The position numbers and the translations under genes were made by a program. From Actinomycetota bacterium (GTDB taxonomy: Bacteria > Actinomycetota > Thermoleophilia > Solirubrobacterales > Solirubrobacteraceae): a stretch of 64,000 nucleotides of DNA. The stretch is taken from positions 2,084 through 66,083 of the forward strand of contig VAYS01000018.1 of assembly GCA_005883215.1 (NCBI GenBank), read 5' to 3'. The notes below the pieces were generated by a model. That model made no database searches. It saw only the letters and a program-made list of their open reading frames with translations, and had not been told where the DNA came from. The number at the start of each line of letters is the position of its first letter. Positions within the stretch are counted from its first letter, which is position 1. Shown one piece after another: positions 1 through 9,400 of this stretch.

Positions 1-597
1 GTCTCCCAGGCGCAGAATCCGCGGCTCACCATCAACGCGTCTCCCAACCCGGCGTCTGAAGGCCAGACGGTCACGGTCACCGGCGTCCTCGCCGGCGGGC
101 CGAACATGCCGGTGACGCTGTACGCCCACACGGCGGGCAACGGCTTTCAGGCGGTGGCGGTCTCCAGCACCGACGCCACGGGTAACTACGCGTTCTCCCA
201 GGCGCCGGTCAACAGCACCTACTACCAGGTGCGCGGCGGCCGGCGCTCCTCGGCGGTCCTGTTCGAGGGCGTCAAGGACCTGCTCACCGCGTCGGCGTCG
301 GCGACCACCGTCCAGGCGGGCCAGCCGGTGACCTTCTCGGGCACCGTGTCGCCCGACAAGACCGGGCACGTGATCTACCTGCAGCGCCAGAACGCCAGCG
401 GCGGTGACTTTCACAGCGTGGCGGTCGCCTCCGTGGGGCCGGGCTCTGCCTACGCGATCACCAAGCGGGTATACGCGTCGGGCACCTTCCGGGTCCTGAT
501 CCCCGGCGGCCCGGAGAACGAGGGCGCGGCCCGTCCCGGGGTCGCGATCACCGTGACCCCGGTGCCGGCCTCGGCGGTGACGCCGCCGGCCGGCTGA
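1..597 (+). CDS. C-terminal part of a secreted Ig-like repeat protein (5' end outside window)
   Basis: The frame is open from the first base and stops at TGA 595-597, so this is the last 198 residues of a longer protein. The sequence is rich in Thr, Val, Gly and Pro and shows two beta-sandwich-like stretches. One begins near LTINASPNPASEGQTVTVTG and the other near TVQAGQPVTFSGTVSP, both typical of bacterial Ig-like or Big-type repeats of extracellular proteins. The end (VTPPAG) has no LPXTG-type anchor. The signal peptide would lie upstream, outside the window. I infer a cell-surface or secreted role and cannot name a substrate. The next gene is convergent. Confidence 0.75.
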   Translation, partial: VSQAQNPRLTINASPNPASEGQTVTVTGVLAGGPNMPVTLYAHTAGNGFQAVAVSSTDATGNYAFSQAPVNSTYYQVRGGRRSSAVLFEGVKDLLTASASATTVQAGQPVTFSGTVSPDKTGHVIYLQRQNASGGDFHSVAVASVGPGSAYAITKRVYASGTFRVLIPGGPENEGAARPGVAITVTPVPASAVTPPAG

Positions 598-632
598 GCG
601 CAGCACTGGTGGCGAGGCCCACCCAGGCCGAT

Positions 633-657
633 GGCCGCCCCTTACACGGGGGCGGCC
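633..657. terminator. stem-loop between convergent genes
   Basis: GGCCGCCCC (633-641) pairs perfectly with GGGGCGGCC (649-657) around a 7-base loop. It lies between the stop codons of two convergent genes, so it could end transcription from either side. There is no T-tract, so this is a structural inference only. Confidence 0.45.
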
Positions 658-679
658 GCCGGTCGGCGGCCCGTCGGCC

Positions 680-2230
680 CTATGCGGCCGCCGGCGCCGC
701 GGCCGCCTGGGCGGGCACGAAGTCCCGGCCGCGCACCAGCGCCAGCCCGAGCAGGGCGCTCACCACGGCCACCGCCGCGGCGATGATGAACAGCTCGTCG
801 AGCGCGGTGGCAAAGGCAGAAGCGGCAACATGGTGCACGGCGGCGCGCGCGCCAGGAGGCACGGCGGCCAGCGCCTGCTTGGCTCCCCCGGCGGTGATGG
901 CCTTGGCCAGCTGCGAGGCGTGGGCGGCGGCGGGCGTCCCCGCCAGGCCGCTCTGTACGTGGGTGCGGATGACGTGCTCGAAGATCGCCCCCAGCCCGGC
1001 GATCCCGGTGGCGATGCCCACCTGGCGGAAGGTGTTGTTGATCCCCGAAGCCATCCCGCTGCGCTGGGGGGGGACCACTCCCACCGCCGTGTTGGCCAAT
1101 GAGGGGTTGACCATCCCTACGCCGACTCCGGCGATGAGGAAGCCGGCCAGCAGCGCCGTCCAGCGCGAGTTGGCGTTGATGCCCGACATCAACAGCAGCG
1201 CGAGCGCCACCAGCGCCAGGCCGGCCCCCAGCAGCAGGCGGATCGGCACCCGCGAGGAAAGCCGGCCGGCGATCGGCGCGGCGACGAAGGAGACCAACGT
1301 CAGGGGCAGGAAACGCAGCCCCGCCTGGAGCGGGCTGTAGCCGAGGATGCCCTGGATCCACAGGGTCATGTACAGGAACATGGCGAACATCGTGGCCGAG
1401 AGCCCGAAGGCCACGATCGAGGCGCCGCCGAAGGTGCGGTTGCGCAACAGGGACAGGTCGAACATCGCGTCGGAGCGGGCGCGCTCGATCAGCACGAAGG
1501 CGATGAGCAGCAGCGCCGAACCGGCGAGCAGGCCGACGATCAGCGCGCTCGACCAGCCCTCGTCGTTGCCGCGCACGAGCGCGAACACGAGCATGAACAG
1601 GGCGGCCGAGAAGGTGACCAGCCCGGGCCAGTCGATCCGCCCGTGCTGTCCGCGCACGTTCACCAGGCGGGTGGCCGTCGCATACAGCGCCAGCGCGCCG
1701 ATGGGGACATTGAGAAAGAAGATGGACTCCCAGCCCAGGCCCTCGGTGAGCGCCCCGCCGACGAGCGGGCCGACCGCGACCGCGCCCCCGATCGTGGCCC
1801 CCCATGCCCCGAACGCGGTGCCTCGCTCAGCGCCGTGGAACTCCTGAGCCAGCAACGCCAGCGAGGTGGCGAACATCATCGCTCCGCCCGCCCCCTGCAC
1901 GCCGCGCATCAGGTTGAGGAACAGGGGGCTGTTGGCCAGCCCGCACAGCACCGAAGCCAGCGTGAACACCACCAGGCCGAGCATGAATACGCGCTGGCGC
2001 CCGAGCAGGTCCGACAGCGACCCCGCGGTCAGCAGCAGCGAGGCGAGCAGCAGCGAATAGGCGTCGACCACCCACTGCAGGTCGGTGAAGCTCGAGTGAA
2101 GCGAGTGCTGGATCGACGGCAGCGCCACGTTGACGATCGTGATGTCGAGCAGCAGCATGAACGTGCCGATGCACACCACGCCCAGCGTCCACCACTTGCG
2201 CGAGCTCTGAGCCGCCGGCTGCGAAGCCAT
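680..2230 (-). CDS. DHA2-type MFS drug exporter (EmrB/QacA family)
   Basis: A 516-residue integral membrane protein that should expel hydrophobic drugs or toxic metabolites by proton antiport. The length and about 14 hydrophobic segments match the 14-TM DHA2 branch. The N-terminal segment with FMLLLDITIVNVALPSIQ is the classic DHA2 helix 1 signature (D..IVNVALP), and GGAMMFATSLALL and WGATIGGAVAVGPLVGG match the motif C region of antiporters. The start ATG at 2230 is supported by a TAGTCT box 8 bases upstream, with a palindrome just behind it. The substrate is unknown. No regulator gene is adjacent. Confidence 0.92.
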   Translation of the reverse strand: MASQPAAQSSRKWWTLGVVCIGTFMLLLDITIVNVALPSIQHSLHSSFTDLQWVVDAYSLLLASLLLTAGSLSDLLGRQRVFMLGLVVFTLASVLCGLANSPLFLNLMRGVQGAGGAMMFATSLALLAQEFHGAERGTAFGAWGATIGGAVAVGPLVGGALTEGLGWESIFFLNVPIGALALYATATRLVNVRGQHGRIDWPGLVTFSAALFMLVFALVRGNDEGWSSALIVGLLAGSALLLIAFVLIERARSDAMFDLSLLRNRTFGGASIVAFGLSATMFAMFLYMTLWIQGILGYSPLQAGLRFLPLTLVSFVAAPIAGRLSSRVPIRLLLGAGLALVALALLLMSGINANSRWTALLAGFLIAGVGVGMVNPSLANTAVGVVPPQRSGMASGINNTFRQVGIATGIAGLGAIFEHVIRTHVQSGLAGTPAAAHASQLAKAITAGGAKQALAAVPPGARAAVHHVAASAFATALDELFIIAAAVAVVSALLGLALVRGRDFVPAQAAAAPAAA

Positions 2231-2238
2231 CGCCGATC

Positions 2239-2244
2239 AGACTA
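2239..2244 (-). promoter_or_regulatory. -10 box (TAGTCT) of the MFS exporter gene
   Basis: TAGTCT on the minus strand, 8 bases before the ATG at 2230, with no Shine-Dalgarno between them. This fits the leaderless promoter pattern seen repeatedly in this window. Confidence 0.55.
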
Positions 2245-2248
2245 GCTG

Positions 2249-2262
2249 GTTGCGCGTGCAAC
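2249..2262. promoter_or_regulatory. palindromic operator candidate upstream of the MFS exporter
   Basis: GTTGC-GCGT-GCAAC is a perfect inverted repeat (5-base arms, 4-base spacer) five bases upstream of the TAGTCT -10 box. A repressor bound here would cover the -15 to -30 region. TetR- or MarR-family control of DHA2 exporters is common. The regulator is not in this window. Confidence 0.5.
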
Positions 2263-2304
2263 TGTATGTTTGGCTCGGGCGGGATCCGCCGGCCCTACGT
2301 CCGC

Positions 2305-4842
2305 CTAGCGGCCGAACTCGATCGCCTGCTGGAACGTCGGGCGGTTGGTCCAGCGCATGCTGAACGGGATCAGCCCCGGCTTGAAGGTGATCCGCTCAGG
2401 GTTGGCGCCGGCGCGCCATGCATTGGGGTCGGGGCCCTGGGTCATCGACAGCTGCGTGGCGGCCGCCTGGATCGCCGCCCACAGCGAGTTTCGGCAGGTG
2501 GTCAGGTCGCCACCCCCGCAATAGCGCCGGCTGAACGGCCCGCGGACCGGATCGCCCAGCTGCGTGCGCAGGTCCTTGTCCACGTACTCATACCAGCCCC
2601 CCCCATAGGCGCTGCCGCTCGGGCTGGGCTTGTTGTCGCGGCCGTAGATCCGGGCGAACTGGCTCAGGAGGGGCGGTCCGAGGACCGGGCCAAGGACGGC
2701 GTCGGCGAGCCCGGGCCAGGCGGCGTCGAGCACGGCGGCTCCCGGGTCGGTGACCTTGCCGTTGCCGGTCGTGTCCAGGCGACTCGAGCCCCGCGCCGAC
2801 CACGCGGTGACCAGGTCGGCGGCCTGCTGGGCGACCGGCGAGGGCGCCGGCGAGCCGGCGAGCACCCGGCGGATCACCGGCCAGACTCGCACCGCGCGCA
2901 GGTCCTGGGTGGCGGCGCGGTTCATCACCGAGGCAACGTCGCTTAGCCGGTTGCCCCGGCGCCGGAAGCCGGTGAACTCCTGGACCCGGTGAACCGACCC
3001 GTACTCCCACACGTTGTCGGCGGCGCCCCACCCCGGGGCCGGCTTGTTGTTCCAGTTGAGGATCTGCCCGGCGGGCGGGTTCAGCGCGTGGGGATGGGCG
3101 TTCTGGGAGAGGAAGCCGCGCCAGTCATAGGCGCCGGTGCCCAGCGTGGGCAGGTCGGGGTTGAGGCCCGGAGCGCGTACCGGCAGGCGTCCAGAGGAGA
3201 AGTAGGCGATGTTGCGCTGGTCGGCGTAGTGCCAGTTGAAGGTGGTCTCGAACTCGTTGGCGACCCGGAAGAAGCTCGTGGGCCCGGTGGCGTGATTGGC
3301 ATTGAGATCGGCCAGGGCGAGCGCACTGGCCGGCTCACGCCCGCGCGTGGCGCGGTCGGTGGCGATCGCGTAGGGCGCTCCGGCAACGGTGACCGTCCCC
3401 GAGACCGGCCCGTGGACGGTCTGCATGAAGGTCAGCTCGCGGTCGGGCTGCCCGCTCGAGCCCTTGAGCAGGCCGGCGTCGAAGCTGGTCATCGGCGTGC
3501 AGCGCCCCTTGTACATGTACGAGGTCGAGCTGCTGGTGGCGGGAGAGCCGTCGGGGTTGCACAACTGCTCGAGGAACTGGTCGGTGTTGTCGTTCGACGC
3601 GCTGGTCAGGCTCCAGGCGTAGCGCTTGGCCCGGCCGATGAGTACGTAGGGGGCGACCGGGGCGACGGCGCCGCGGGCGTCGATGCCGCCGCCGTGCAGG
3701 TCGGCCTCCATGACGATCTCGGGGTAGTAATAGCCCAGCTGCGGCCCCATCACCGCCAACGGATGCCGGGAGGCCGAGCGCCGCGCGGCGATGAGCAGGG
3801 CGTTTGACATCCGCTGGCGCGAGGACGCCAGCGTACGGGCGGCGCTCTTGCCCATCGGGCTGATCGAGCCGGCGTCGATCACCGGCGATCCCGCCGTCGG
3901 CCCGCCCGGATCGGAGTGGTAGTCGAAGGGGGCAGGGGCCGAGGTGGGAGCCTCGGGGTCGTTGGACTCGCGCAGGTCGTGCCACACCCCCGCGCCCGCC
4001 GTCGCGCCGAGCCGGTTCTGCAGCCCGGCGAGCAGGTCGGCGCTGCGCACCTCGTCACCGCCGCCGTTGCCGAAGATCGAGCCGATGAAGCTGAAGATGC
4101 CGAACGCGTCCGCGAGCGTAAAGGGCGCCGGCCGGCTGGCGGCGGGCACGCGGGCGCGGTAGTAGGCGTTGATCCCGTCCACCCAGGCGCGAAAGTCGCG
4201 CAGCACGCGCCGGCCCTTGGCGCTGCCCTGGAGCACCCTGGCCTGGCCGCCAACATAGGCCTGGGCCTGGGGGCTGGGGATGAACGTCTGCAGGTTTACG
4301 ATCAGGCCGAAGGCGTCGACCCCGGGCACGCTGAGCGCCGAGACGTAGCCCGGACCGCGCCCCTGCTGCAGCAGCAGCCCGCGGTCCTCGGCCGCCACCC
4401 AGCCGGCGCCGAAGCTGACGTCGTCGCGCGTGCGCCCGAACACGTGGGGAACGTCGAAGGCGTCGCGCACGATCCGCAGCCCCTTGCGGCCCGTGGCCTC
4501 CTTGCGGGTGCCACGACCCGAGACACCGAAGCGCTCGGACTTGAACAGCCGTTGCAGGTCGCCGGCGGTGACGTTGCCCTGCAGCGGGGTCAGCGCGTCG
4601 TAGAGGCTGCCCTGGTCGGTGGAGTTGCGGGTCGGGGGCACGTTGCCGAACTCGCCCGGCGCGAGGATGTTGTAGGCCTGACGGGCGTGGTCACCGAAGG
4701 GCGGACGGCGCGGCTTCTTGGCCGCCGCCGAGCCGAGATCCAGCGCCAGCAGCGCGACGGCGGCCAGCAGCGCGACGCACGCCAGCAGCGGCGCGGGCCG
4801 GAATCGGGAGGGAGAAGCGGGTGAGGGGTCGCTCGAGGGCAT
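2305..4842 (-). CDS. penicillin acylase-family Ntn hydrolase, secreted
   Basis: An 845-residue member of the penicillin/cephalosporin/acyl-homoserine-lactone acylase family (amide hydrolases matured by self-cleavage). The N-terminus has a signal/TM segment (about residues 12-32, LLACVALLAAVALLALDLGS). The N-terminal region RIVRDAFDVPHVFGRTRDD matches the alpha chain. RMSNALLIAA places the nucleophile at Ser346, which would become the N-terminus of the beta chain. AKRYAWSLTSASNDNTDQFL matches the downstream family motif. The start at ATG 4842 is chosen because it gives the signal peptide and has AGGGG upstream; the open frame extends further but looks non-coding. The substrate cannot be told; lactone quorum signals or aromatic amides are options. 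Confidence 0.88.
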   Translation of the reverse strand: MPSSDPSPASPSRFRPAPLLACVALLAAVALLALDLGSAAAKKPRRPPFGDHARQAYNILAPGEFGNVPPTRNSTDQGSLYDALTPLQGNVTAGDLQRLFKSERFGVSGRGTRKEATGRKGLRIVRDAFDVPHVFGRTRDDVSFGAGWVAAEDRGLLLQQGRGPGYVSALSVPGVDAFGLIVNLQTFIPSPQAQAYVGGQARVLQGSAKGRRVLRDFRAWVDGINAYYRARVPAASRPAPFTLADAFGIFSFIGSIFGNGGGDEVRSADLLAGLQNRLGATAGAGVWHDLRESNDPEAPTSAPAPFDYHSDPGGPTAGSPVIDAGSISPMGKSAARTLASSRQRMSNALLIAARRSASRHPLAVMGPQLGYYYPEIVMEADLHGGGIDARGAVAPVAPYVLIGRAKRYAWSLTSASNDNTDQFLEQLCNPDGSPATSSSTSYMYKGRCTPMTSFDAGLLKGSSGQPDRELTFMQTVHGPVSGTVTVAGAPYAIATDRATRGREPASALALADLNANHATGPTSFFRVANEFETTFNWHYADQRNIAYFSSGRLPVRAPGLNPDLPTLGTGAYDWRGFLSQNAHPHALNPPAGQILNWNNKPAPGWGAADNVWEYGSVHRVQEFTGFRRRGNRLSDVASVMNRAATQDLRAVRVWPVIRRVLAGSPAPSPVAQQAADLVTAWSARGSSRLDTTGNGKVTDPGAAVLDAAWPGLADAVLGPVLGPPLLSQFARIYGRDNKPSPSGSAYGGGWYEYVDKDLRTQLGDPVRGPFSRRYCGGGDLTTCRNSLWAAIQAAATQLSMTQGPDPNAWRAGANPERITFKPGLIPFSMRWTNRPTFQQAIEFGR

Positions 4843-4862
4843 GCGTGCCCCTGCCGCGAAGG

Positions 4863-4868
4863 ACCATA
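4863..4868 (-). promoter_or_regulatory. possible -10 box (TATGGT) of the acylase gene
   Basis: TATGGT on the minus strand, 20 bases before the ATG at 4842, with AGGGG between as a ribosome-binding site. A leadered promoter is inferred. Confidence 0.35.
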
Positions 4869-4944
4869 ACCGGTGGCGACGAGGGGGCGCAATCGCCTTG
4901 GAGGCCGGGCCTCGTTCACCCCTTGCCCTCCGGCCCCGCTCGTG

Positions 4945-4958
4945 CGAACATGTGTTCG
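4945..4958. promoter_or_regulatory. LexA (SOS) box in front of imuB
   Basis: CGAACATGTGTTCG is a perfect match to the Gram-positive/mycobacterial SOS box CGAAC-N4-GTTCG, symmetric over all 14 bases. It ends one base before the imuB ATG at 4960, so bound LexA would sit on the transcription start. DNA-damage induction of the imuB-dnaE2 cassette follows from established knowledge of this site. Confidence 0.9.
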
Positions 4959-4959
4959 T

Positions 4960-6147
4960 ATGATCGTCTGCGCCTGGATCCCCCGCTTCGAACTCGCCGT
5001 GGCGGCGGGTGGGCGGGCGGCGATGGCGGGTCCTCTGGCGCTGGCCCCCCAGCCCGGCAACGCCCAGGTCGTGGGCGAGGTATCGGGGGCGGCGGAGGCC
5101 GACGGCGTGCGTCCCGGGATGGCGCTGGGCGAGGCGCTGGCCCGCTGTCCGCGACTGGCGCTGGTAGCTCCCGATCCCCAGCGGGTGGGCGACGCCTGGG
5201 AGGCGGTATTGCGCTCGCTGGAGGGGGTCGGCGCCGCGGTCGAAACCGAGCACGCCGGCGTCGCCAGCTTTGACGGAGGCACCCTGCTGGGGCTCTACGC
5301 CGGCTCAGAGCAGCGCATGCTGGGCGCCGTGCGCGGAGCGCTCGAGCATCCCGCACGCCTGGGCGTCGCCCCCACCCGTTTCTGCGCACTGGCCGCCGCC
5401 CGCCGCGCCCGGCCACGGCGGGCGGTGACCGTCACCGGCGGACGGGCCGCCGCACGCCACTTCCTGCGCCCCGAGCCGGTTTCGCTGCTTCGCTTGCGCG
5501 CGGGCACCCGCGAGCTGGTCGCCCCGCTGGAGCGTCTGGGCATCCGCACGCTGGGCCGCCTGGCCGCGCTGGAGCGCCCGGCGCTGACCGACCGCTTCGG
5601 CGCCGCCGGGGCGCTGGCCCATCGCCTGGCCTGCGGCGAAGACGATCCGCCTCGGCCCCGCCGGGCGACCGAGCGGGTGAGCCGCTCGCTGGAGCTGGCC
5701 GAGTCGGCGGACGGGCCGGCGCTCGAGCGGGCGCTCGGAGCCCTGATCGACCAGCTCCTGGCGGGCGCCGAGCGTCGCGGGCGCACGCTGCGCACGGTGG
5801 TGCTCTCGGCCACGCTGGCCAGCGGCGGCACCTGGCGCGAGCGCGTCGCGCTGCGCGAGGCGCTCGCCGACCCCGAGCGCCTGCGGCTGGCCCTGGCCCC
5901 GCGCCTGGCACTGCTGCCCGCGCCCGCCGAGCAGTTGCGCCTGGAGGTCGAACGCTTCGGGCCCGCCGGGGGCGATCAGCGCACCCTGCTGTCGGAGCCG
6001 ATCGCCCGGCGCCAGGCCCGCCTGCGCGAGGCGGTGCGCCAGACGCGGGCGGCGGCGGGCGAACGCGCCGCCCTGCGGGTGGTGTGCGTGGAGCCCGGCT
6101 CGCGGGTGCCCGAGCGCCGCGCCGTGCTGGCGCCGTTTCAGGCCTAG
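4960..6147 (+). CDS. imuB: ImuB, inactive Y-family polymerase of the SOS mutasome
   Basis: A 395-residue Y-family polymerase homologue. In mycobacteria and Caulobacter ImuB carries no polymerase activity and bridges the beta clamp to DnaE2 for damage-induced mutagenesis. Here the usual catalytic acidic residues are absent: motif I reads CAWIPRFEL, and AVETEHAGVASFDGG stands where active enzymes have a Ser-Asp-Glu motif. The helix-hairpin-helix region PLERLGIRTLGRLAAL (about residues 190-205) is kept. ATG 4960 gives the conserved N-terminus; an in-frame GTG at 4942 overlaps the LexA box. No imuA lies next to it. EQLRLEVERF and DQRTLL are possible but weak clamp-binding sites. Confidence 0.88.
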   Translation: MIVCAWIPRFELAVAAGGRAAMAGPLALAPQPGNAQVVGEVSGAAEADGVRPGMALGEALARCPRLALVAPDPQRVGDAWEAVLRSLEGVGAAVETEHAGVASFDGGTLLGLYAGSEQRMLGAVRGALEHPARLGVAPTRFCALAAARRARPRRAVTVTGGRAAARHFLRPEPVSLLRLRAGTRELVAPLERLGIRTLGRLAALERPALTDRFGAAGALAHRLACGEDDPPRPRRATERVSRSLELAESADGPALERALGALIDQLLAGAERRGRTLRTVVLSATLASGGTWRERVALREALADPERLRLALAPRLALLPAPAEQLRLEVERFGPAGGDQRTLLSEPIARRQARLREAVRQTRAAAGERAALRVVCVEPGSRVPERRAVLAPFQA

Positions 6148-6180
6148 GACCAGGAGGACCAGGAGGACCAGGAGGACCAG
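6148..6180 (+). repeat. 9-base tandem repeat carrying Shine-Dalgarno sequences
   Basis: GACCAGGAG is repeated three times (6148-6174), followed by GACCAG. It begins right after the imuB stop codon and ends five bases before the next ATG (6186). Each junction gives AGGAGG; the last copy (6170-6175) is 10 bases from the ATG. Confidence 0.9.
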
Positions 6181-6185
6181 AGGAC

Positions 6186-6425
6186 ATGAAGACCACCGCG
6201 CTCAACCTCCCCCGCCCCGTCCGCGTCGTCCCCGGCCCGTGGGGCGCCCCCCAACGGATAGGAGGCAAGCCCGTGCACGCGCTGCGCGAGTCCTGGCTGG
6301 TCGAGGACCGCTGGTGGACCGAGCGCCCGCTGCGCCGACGCTACTGGGAAGCGGTCACCGCCGCCGGCGCCGACGTCGTCGTCTTTTGTGACCTGCAGAC
6401 CGGGCGCTGGTTCTCCCAGCGCTGA
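6186..6425 (+). CDS. small protein of the imuB-dnaE2 cassette (DUF6504-like)
   Basis: A 79-residue protein lying between imuB and dnaE2 with no gap for another promoter. It is rich in Trp and Arg in the middle (ESWLVEDRWWTERPLRRRYW) and ends with a beta-like FCDLQTGRWFSQR. Small proteins of this kind recur at this position in actinobacterial SOS cassettes; I recall them as DUF6504, which is a resemblance and not a search result. It starts at ATG 6186 behind the repeated AGGAGG array. By context it may help assemble the ImuB-DnaE2 complex, but the function is unknown. Confidence 0.75.
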   Translation: MKTTALNLPRPVRVVPGPWGAPQRIGGKPVHALRESWLVEDRWWTERPLRRRYWEAVTAAGADVVVFCDLQTGRWFSQR

Positions 6426-6429
6426 AGCC

Positions 6430-9400
6430 GTGTACGTCGAGCTGCACTGCCATTCGGCCTATTCGTTCCTGGACGGCGCCTCGCTGCCCGAGGAGCTGGT
6501 CGCCGCCGCCATCCAGCTCGGCTACGGGGCGCTGGCGCTGACCGACCACAACGGGGTGTGCGGCTCGATGGAGTTCGCCCACGCCGCCGACGGTCTGGGA
6601 CTGCGGGCAATCCATGGCGCCGAGGTCGACCTGCTCGATGGGGGCCACCTGACGCTGCTGGTGGCCGACGCCCAGGGGTGGAGCAACCTGTGTCGGCTGC
6701 TCACCCTGGTCCACGCGCACGACCGCGATCCCGCTCCGCCCCCCACCGCGGTGGCGCTCGAGGCGGTGCTCGAGCACTCCGCGGGGCTGGTGTGCCTGAC
6801 CGGGTGCGCCGAGCGCGGCGTGCACGACGAGGCCACCGCCGCCCGCCTGCGGGAGGCGTTTGGCGCCCAGCGACTGCGGGTCGAGCTCCAGCGCCCGTTC
6901 GCCCGTCACGACCGCGCCCGCAACCGGGCGCTGGTGCGCCTGGCCGGTCGCCTAGGGGTGGCCTGCGTGGCCACCGGCAACGTCCACGCCCACCACCGCT
7001 GCCGGGCCGAGCTCCAGGACGCCTTCGTGGCCCTGCGCCACCACTGCACGCTGGAGGCCTCCGAGCCGCTGCGGCGGGGCAACCATTCCCACGTGCTGTG
7101 CTCGCCGGCGGCCATGGCCGCCCGCTTCGCCGACCACCCCGAGGCGGTGGCCGAGACCGCCCGCGTGGCCGAGATGCTGCACTTCGATCTCACGGCCGAC
7201 CTCGGCTACCGCTATCCCGGCGCCGAGGATGCCGGCGCGCTGCGCCGGCTGGGCGAGTTGTGCTGGGCCCGCCTGGGCGAGCGCTACCCCCGCCGGCGAG
7301 ACCGGCCCGTCGGCGCTCCCCCGCCGGGCGTGTCCGCCACCCACCGGGCCGAGGCCGAGGCCCGGCTGCACGAGGAGCTGCGGGTGATCGACAAGCTGGG
7401 GCTGGCCGGCTTCTTCTTGCTTCACCACGACATGCTCGAGCTCGCCCGCGAGGTGGCCGTGGAGGTGCGCGGGCCCGACTCGGCCCGCGCGCTGCTGCCC
7501 CCGGGGCGGGGTCGCGGCTCGTCGGTCTCCTCGATCGTCTGCTTTCTCACCGGCCTGTCGCACATCGACCCGGTGGCCAACCGGCTGCTGCTCGGGCGCT
7601 TTCTCAACGAGGAGCTGGCCCAGCTTCCCGACATCGATCTGGACTTCCCGCGCGACATCCGCGAGGTGCTGATCCCGCGCGTACACCAGCGCTACGGGCG
7701 CGAGCGCACGGCGCTGGTCGCCCCGCCCCGCCGGCAAAGGCCAGCGCGCCCCAGGACGTTCGGACCGCTGGAACTGGCTCGTGCGCCTGGCCGCCGAGGT
7801 CTACGGCCTGCCCCGCCACCTCTCCCAGCACCCCGGCGGCATGATCCTCGCCACCCGCCCGCTGATCGACTGCTGCCCGGTGGTCCCCGCGGCCATGGAG
7901 GGCCGCCAGATCGCCCAGTGGGACAAGGACTCCTGCGCCGACGCGGGCTTTTTGAAGATCGACCTGCTGGGCCTGGGGATGCTCTCGGCGGTGGAGGAGT
8001 GCGTCGAGCACATCGCCCGCCACCGAGGCCAGCGCATCGACCTGTCTCGGATCCCCTTCGACGACCCGGCCACCTACGCCACGATCCAGGAGGCCGACAC
8101 CGTCGGCGTCTTTCAGATCGAGAGTCGGGCCCAGATGCAGTCGCTGCGACGCACCCGCCCGGCGACGCTGGACGACCTGACGGTCCAGGTGGCGATCATC
8201 CGGCCCGGGCCGATCCAGGGCGGCGCGGTCAACCCCTACATCGAGCGCCGTGCCCGCCTGCGCGAGGACCCCGCCTACCAGGTCCCCTACCCCCACCCCT
8301 GCCTGCGCGAGGTGCTGGACGACACGCTGGGCACGATCATCTTCCAGGACCAGGTGCTGGAGGTGGCCCAGGCCTTCGCCGGCTTCTCTCCCGGGCAGGC
8401 CGAGGGACTGCGCCGGGCCATGAGCCGCCGGCGCTCGCTGGCGGCGATCGAGCGCTACCGGTCCGACTTCATCGCCGGCGCCGCGCGCCACCGCGGAGCC
8501 GACGAGGCGACCGCCGAGCGGGTGTGGAAGATGATCGAGGGCTTCGCCGGCTTTGGCTTTCCCAAGGCCCACGGCGCCGCGTTCGGCCTGCTCGCCTACC
8601 AGTCGACGTGGCTGCGCGTGCACTACCCGCAGGAGTTCCTGTGCGCCCTGCTCAACGAGCAGCCGATGGGCTTTTACCCCTCCGACAGCCTGGTACACGA
8701 GGCCCAGCGCCGCGGGCTGGCGATCGAGGACGTCGACGTCAACGCCTCCGCGGTCAAGTGCACGGTGGCGGGCGGCGGTGAGGGGCCCCTCCGGGTGCGC
8801 ATGGGGCTGGGGTATATAGGCGGCATCCGCCGCCAGGAGGTCGAGGCGCTGGTGGCGGCCCGGCACGCCGGGGGGCCCTTCGGCGACATGGCCGACCTGG
8901 CCGCCCGCTCGGGCATGGGCGCGGCCGGCCTGGAGCTGTTGGCCTGGTCGGGGGCGTGCGACGCGCTGGCCGGCGACCGGCGCTCGGCGCTGTGGCAGGC
9001 CGGGGTGGCCGCCGGCTCGCACACGGTGCCCGCGGGCACCCAGCTCGCGCTGCCGCTGGGCCTGCCCCAGGCGCCGCACCTGCCCACCCTGGATCGCTGG
9101 GAGCGCCTGATCGCCGACTACGCCTCCACCGGGGTGACGGTCTCTGACCACGTGATGGCCGCCCTGCGCGAGCACCTGGACGGCGTGGCCACCAGCGCCG
9201 AGCTGGCCCACCTCCCCCATCTGACCCCGGTCTGCGTGGCGGGGATGGTCACCGCCCGCCAGCGGCCGGGGACCGCGCACGGAGTGGTCTTCCTACTGCT
9301 CGAGGACGAGACCGGGACGGCCAACGTGATCCTTCCCCCGGGCGTGTACGAGCGACACCGCTCGGCGGCCCGGGCCGAGCCGCTGGTGCTGGTCTCGGGC

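Noticed and set aside
680-4842. Antibiotic biosynthesis or resistance cluster from the exporter and acylase genes
   Set aside because: The two genes have separate promoters and no biosynthetic, regulatory or transfer genes accompany them.
4843-5253. N-terminal extension of the penicillin acylase-like gene
   Set aside because: The extra 137 codons overlap the SOS promoter and imuB start and would place the signal peptide internally.
6148-6185. CRISPR-like or mobile element repeat
   Set aside because: Units are 9 bases, directly abutting and without spacers; better explained as tandem duplication of a ribosome-binding site.
7604-9280. A 558-codon open frame on the minus strand opposite dnaE2
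   Set aside because: Antisense shadow of a GC-rich gene; composition is His/Gly/Arg-rich without any domain, and the plus strand encodes clear DnaE2 motifs.
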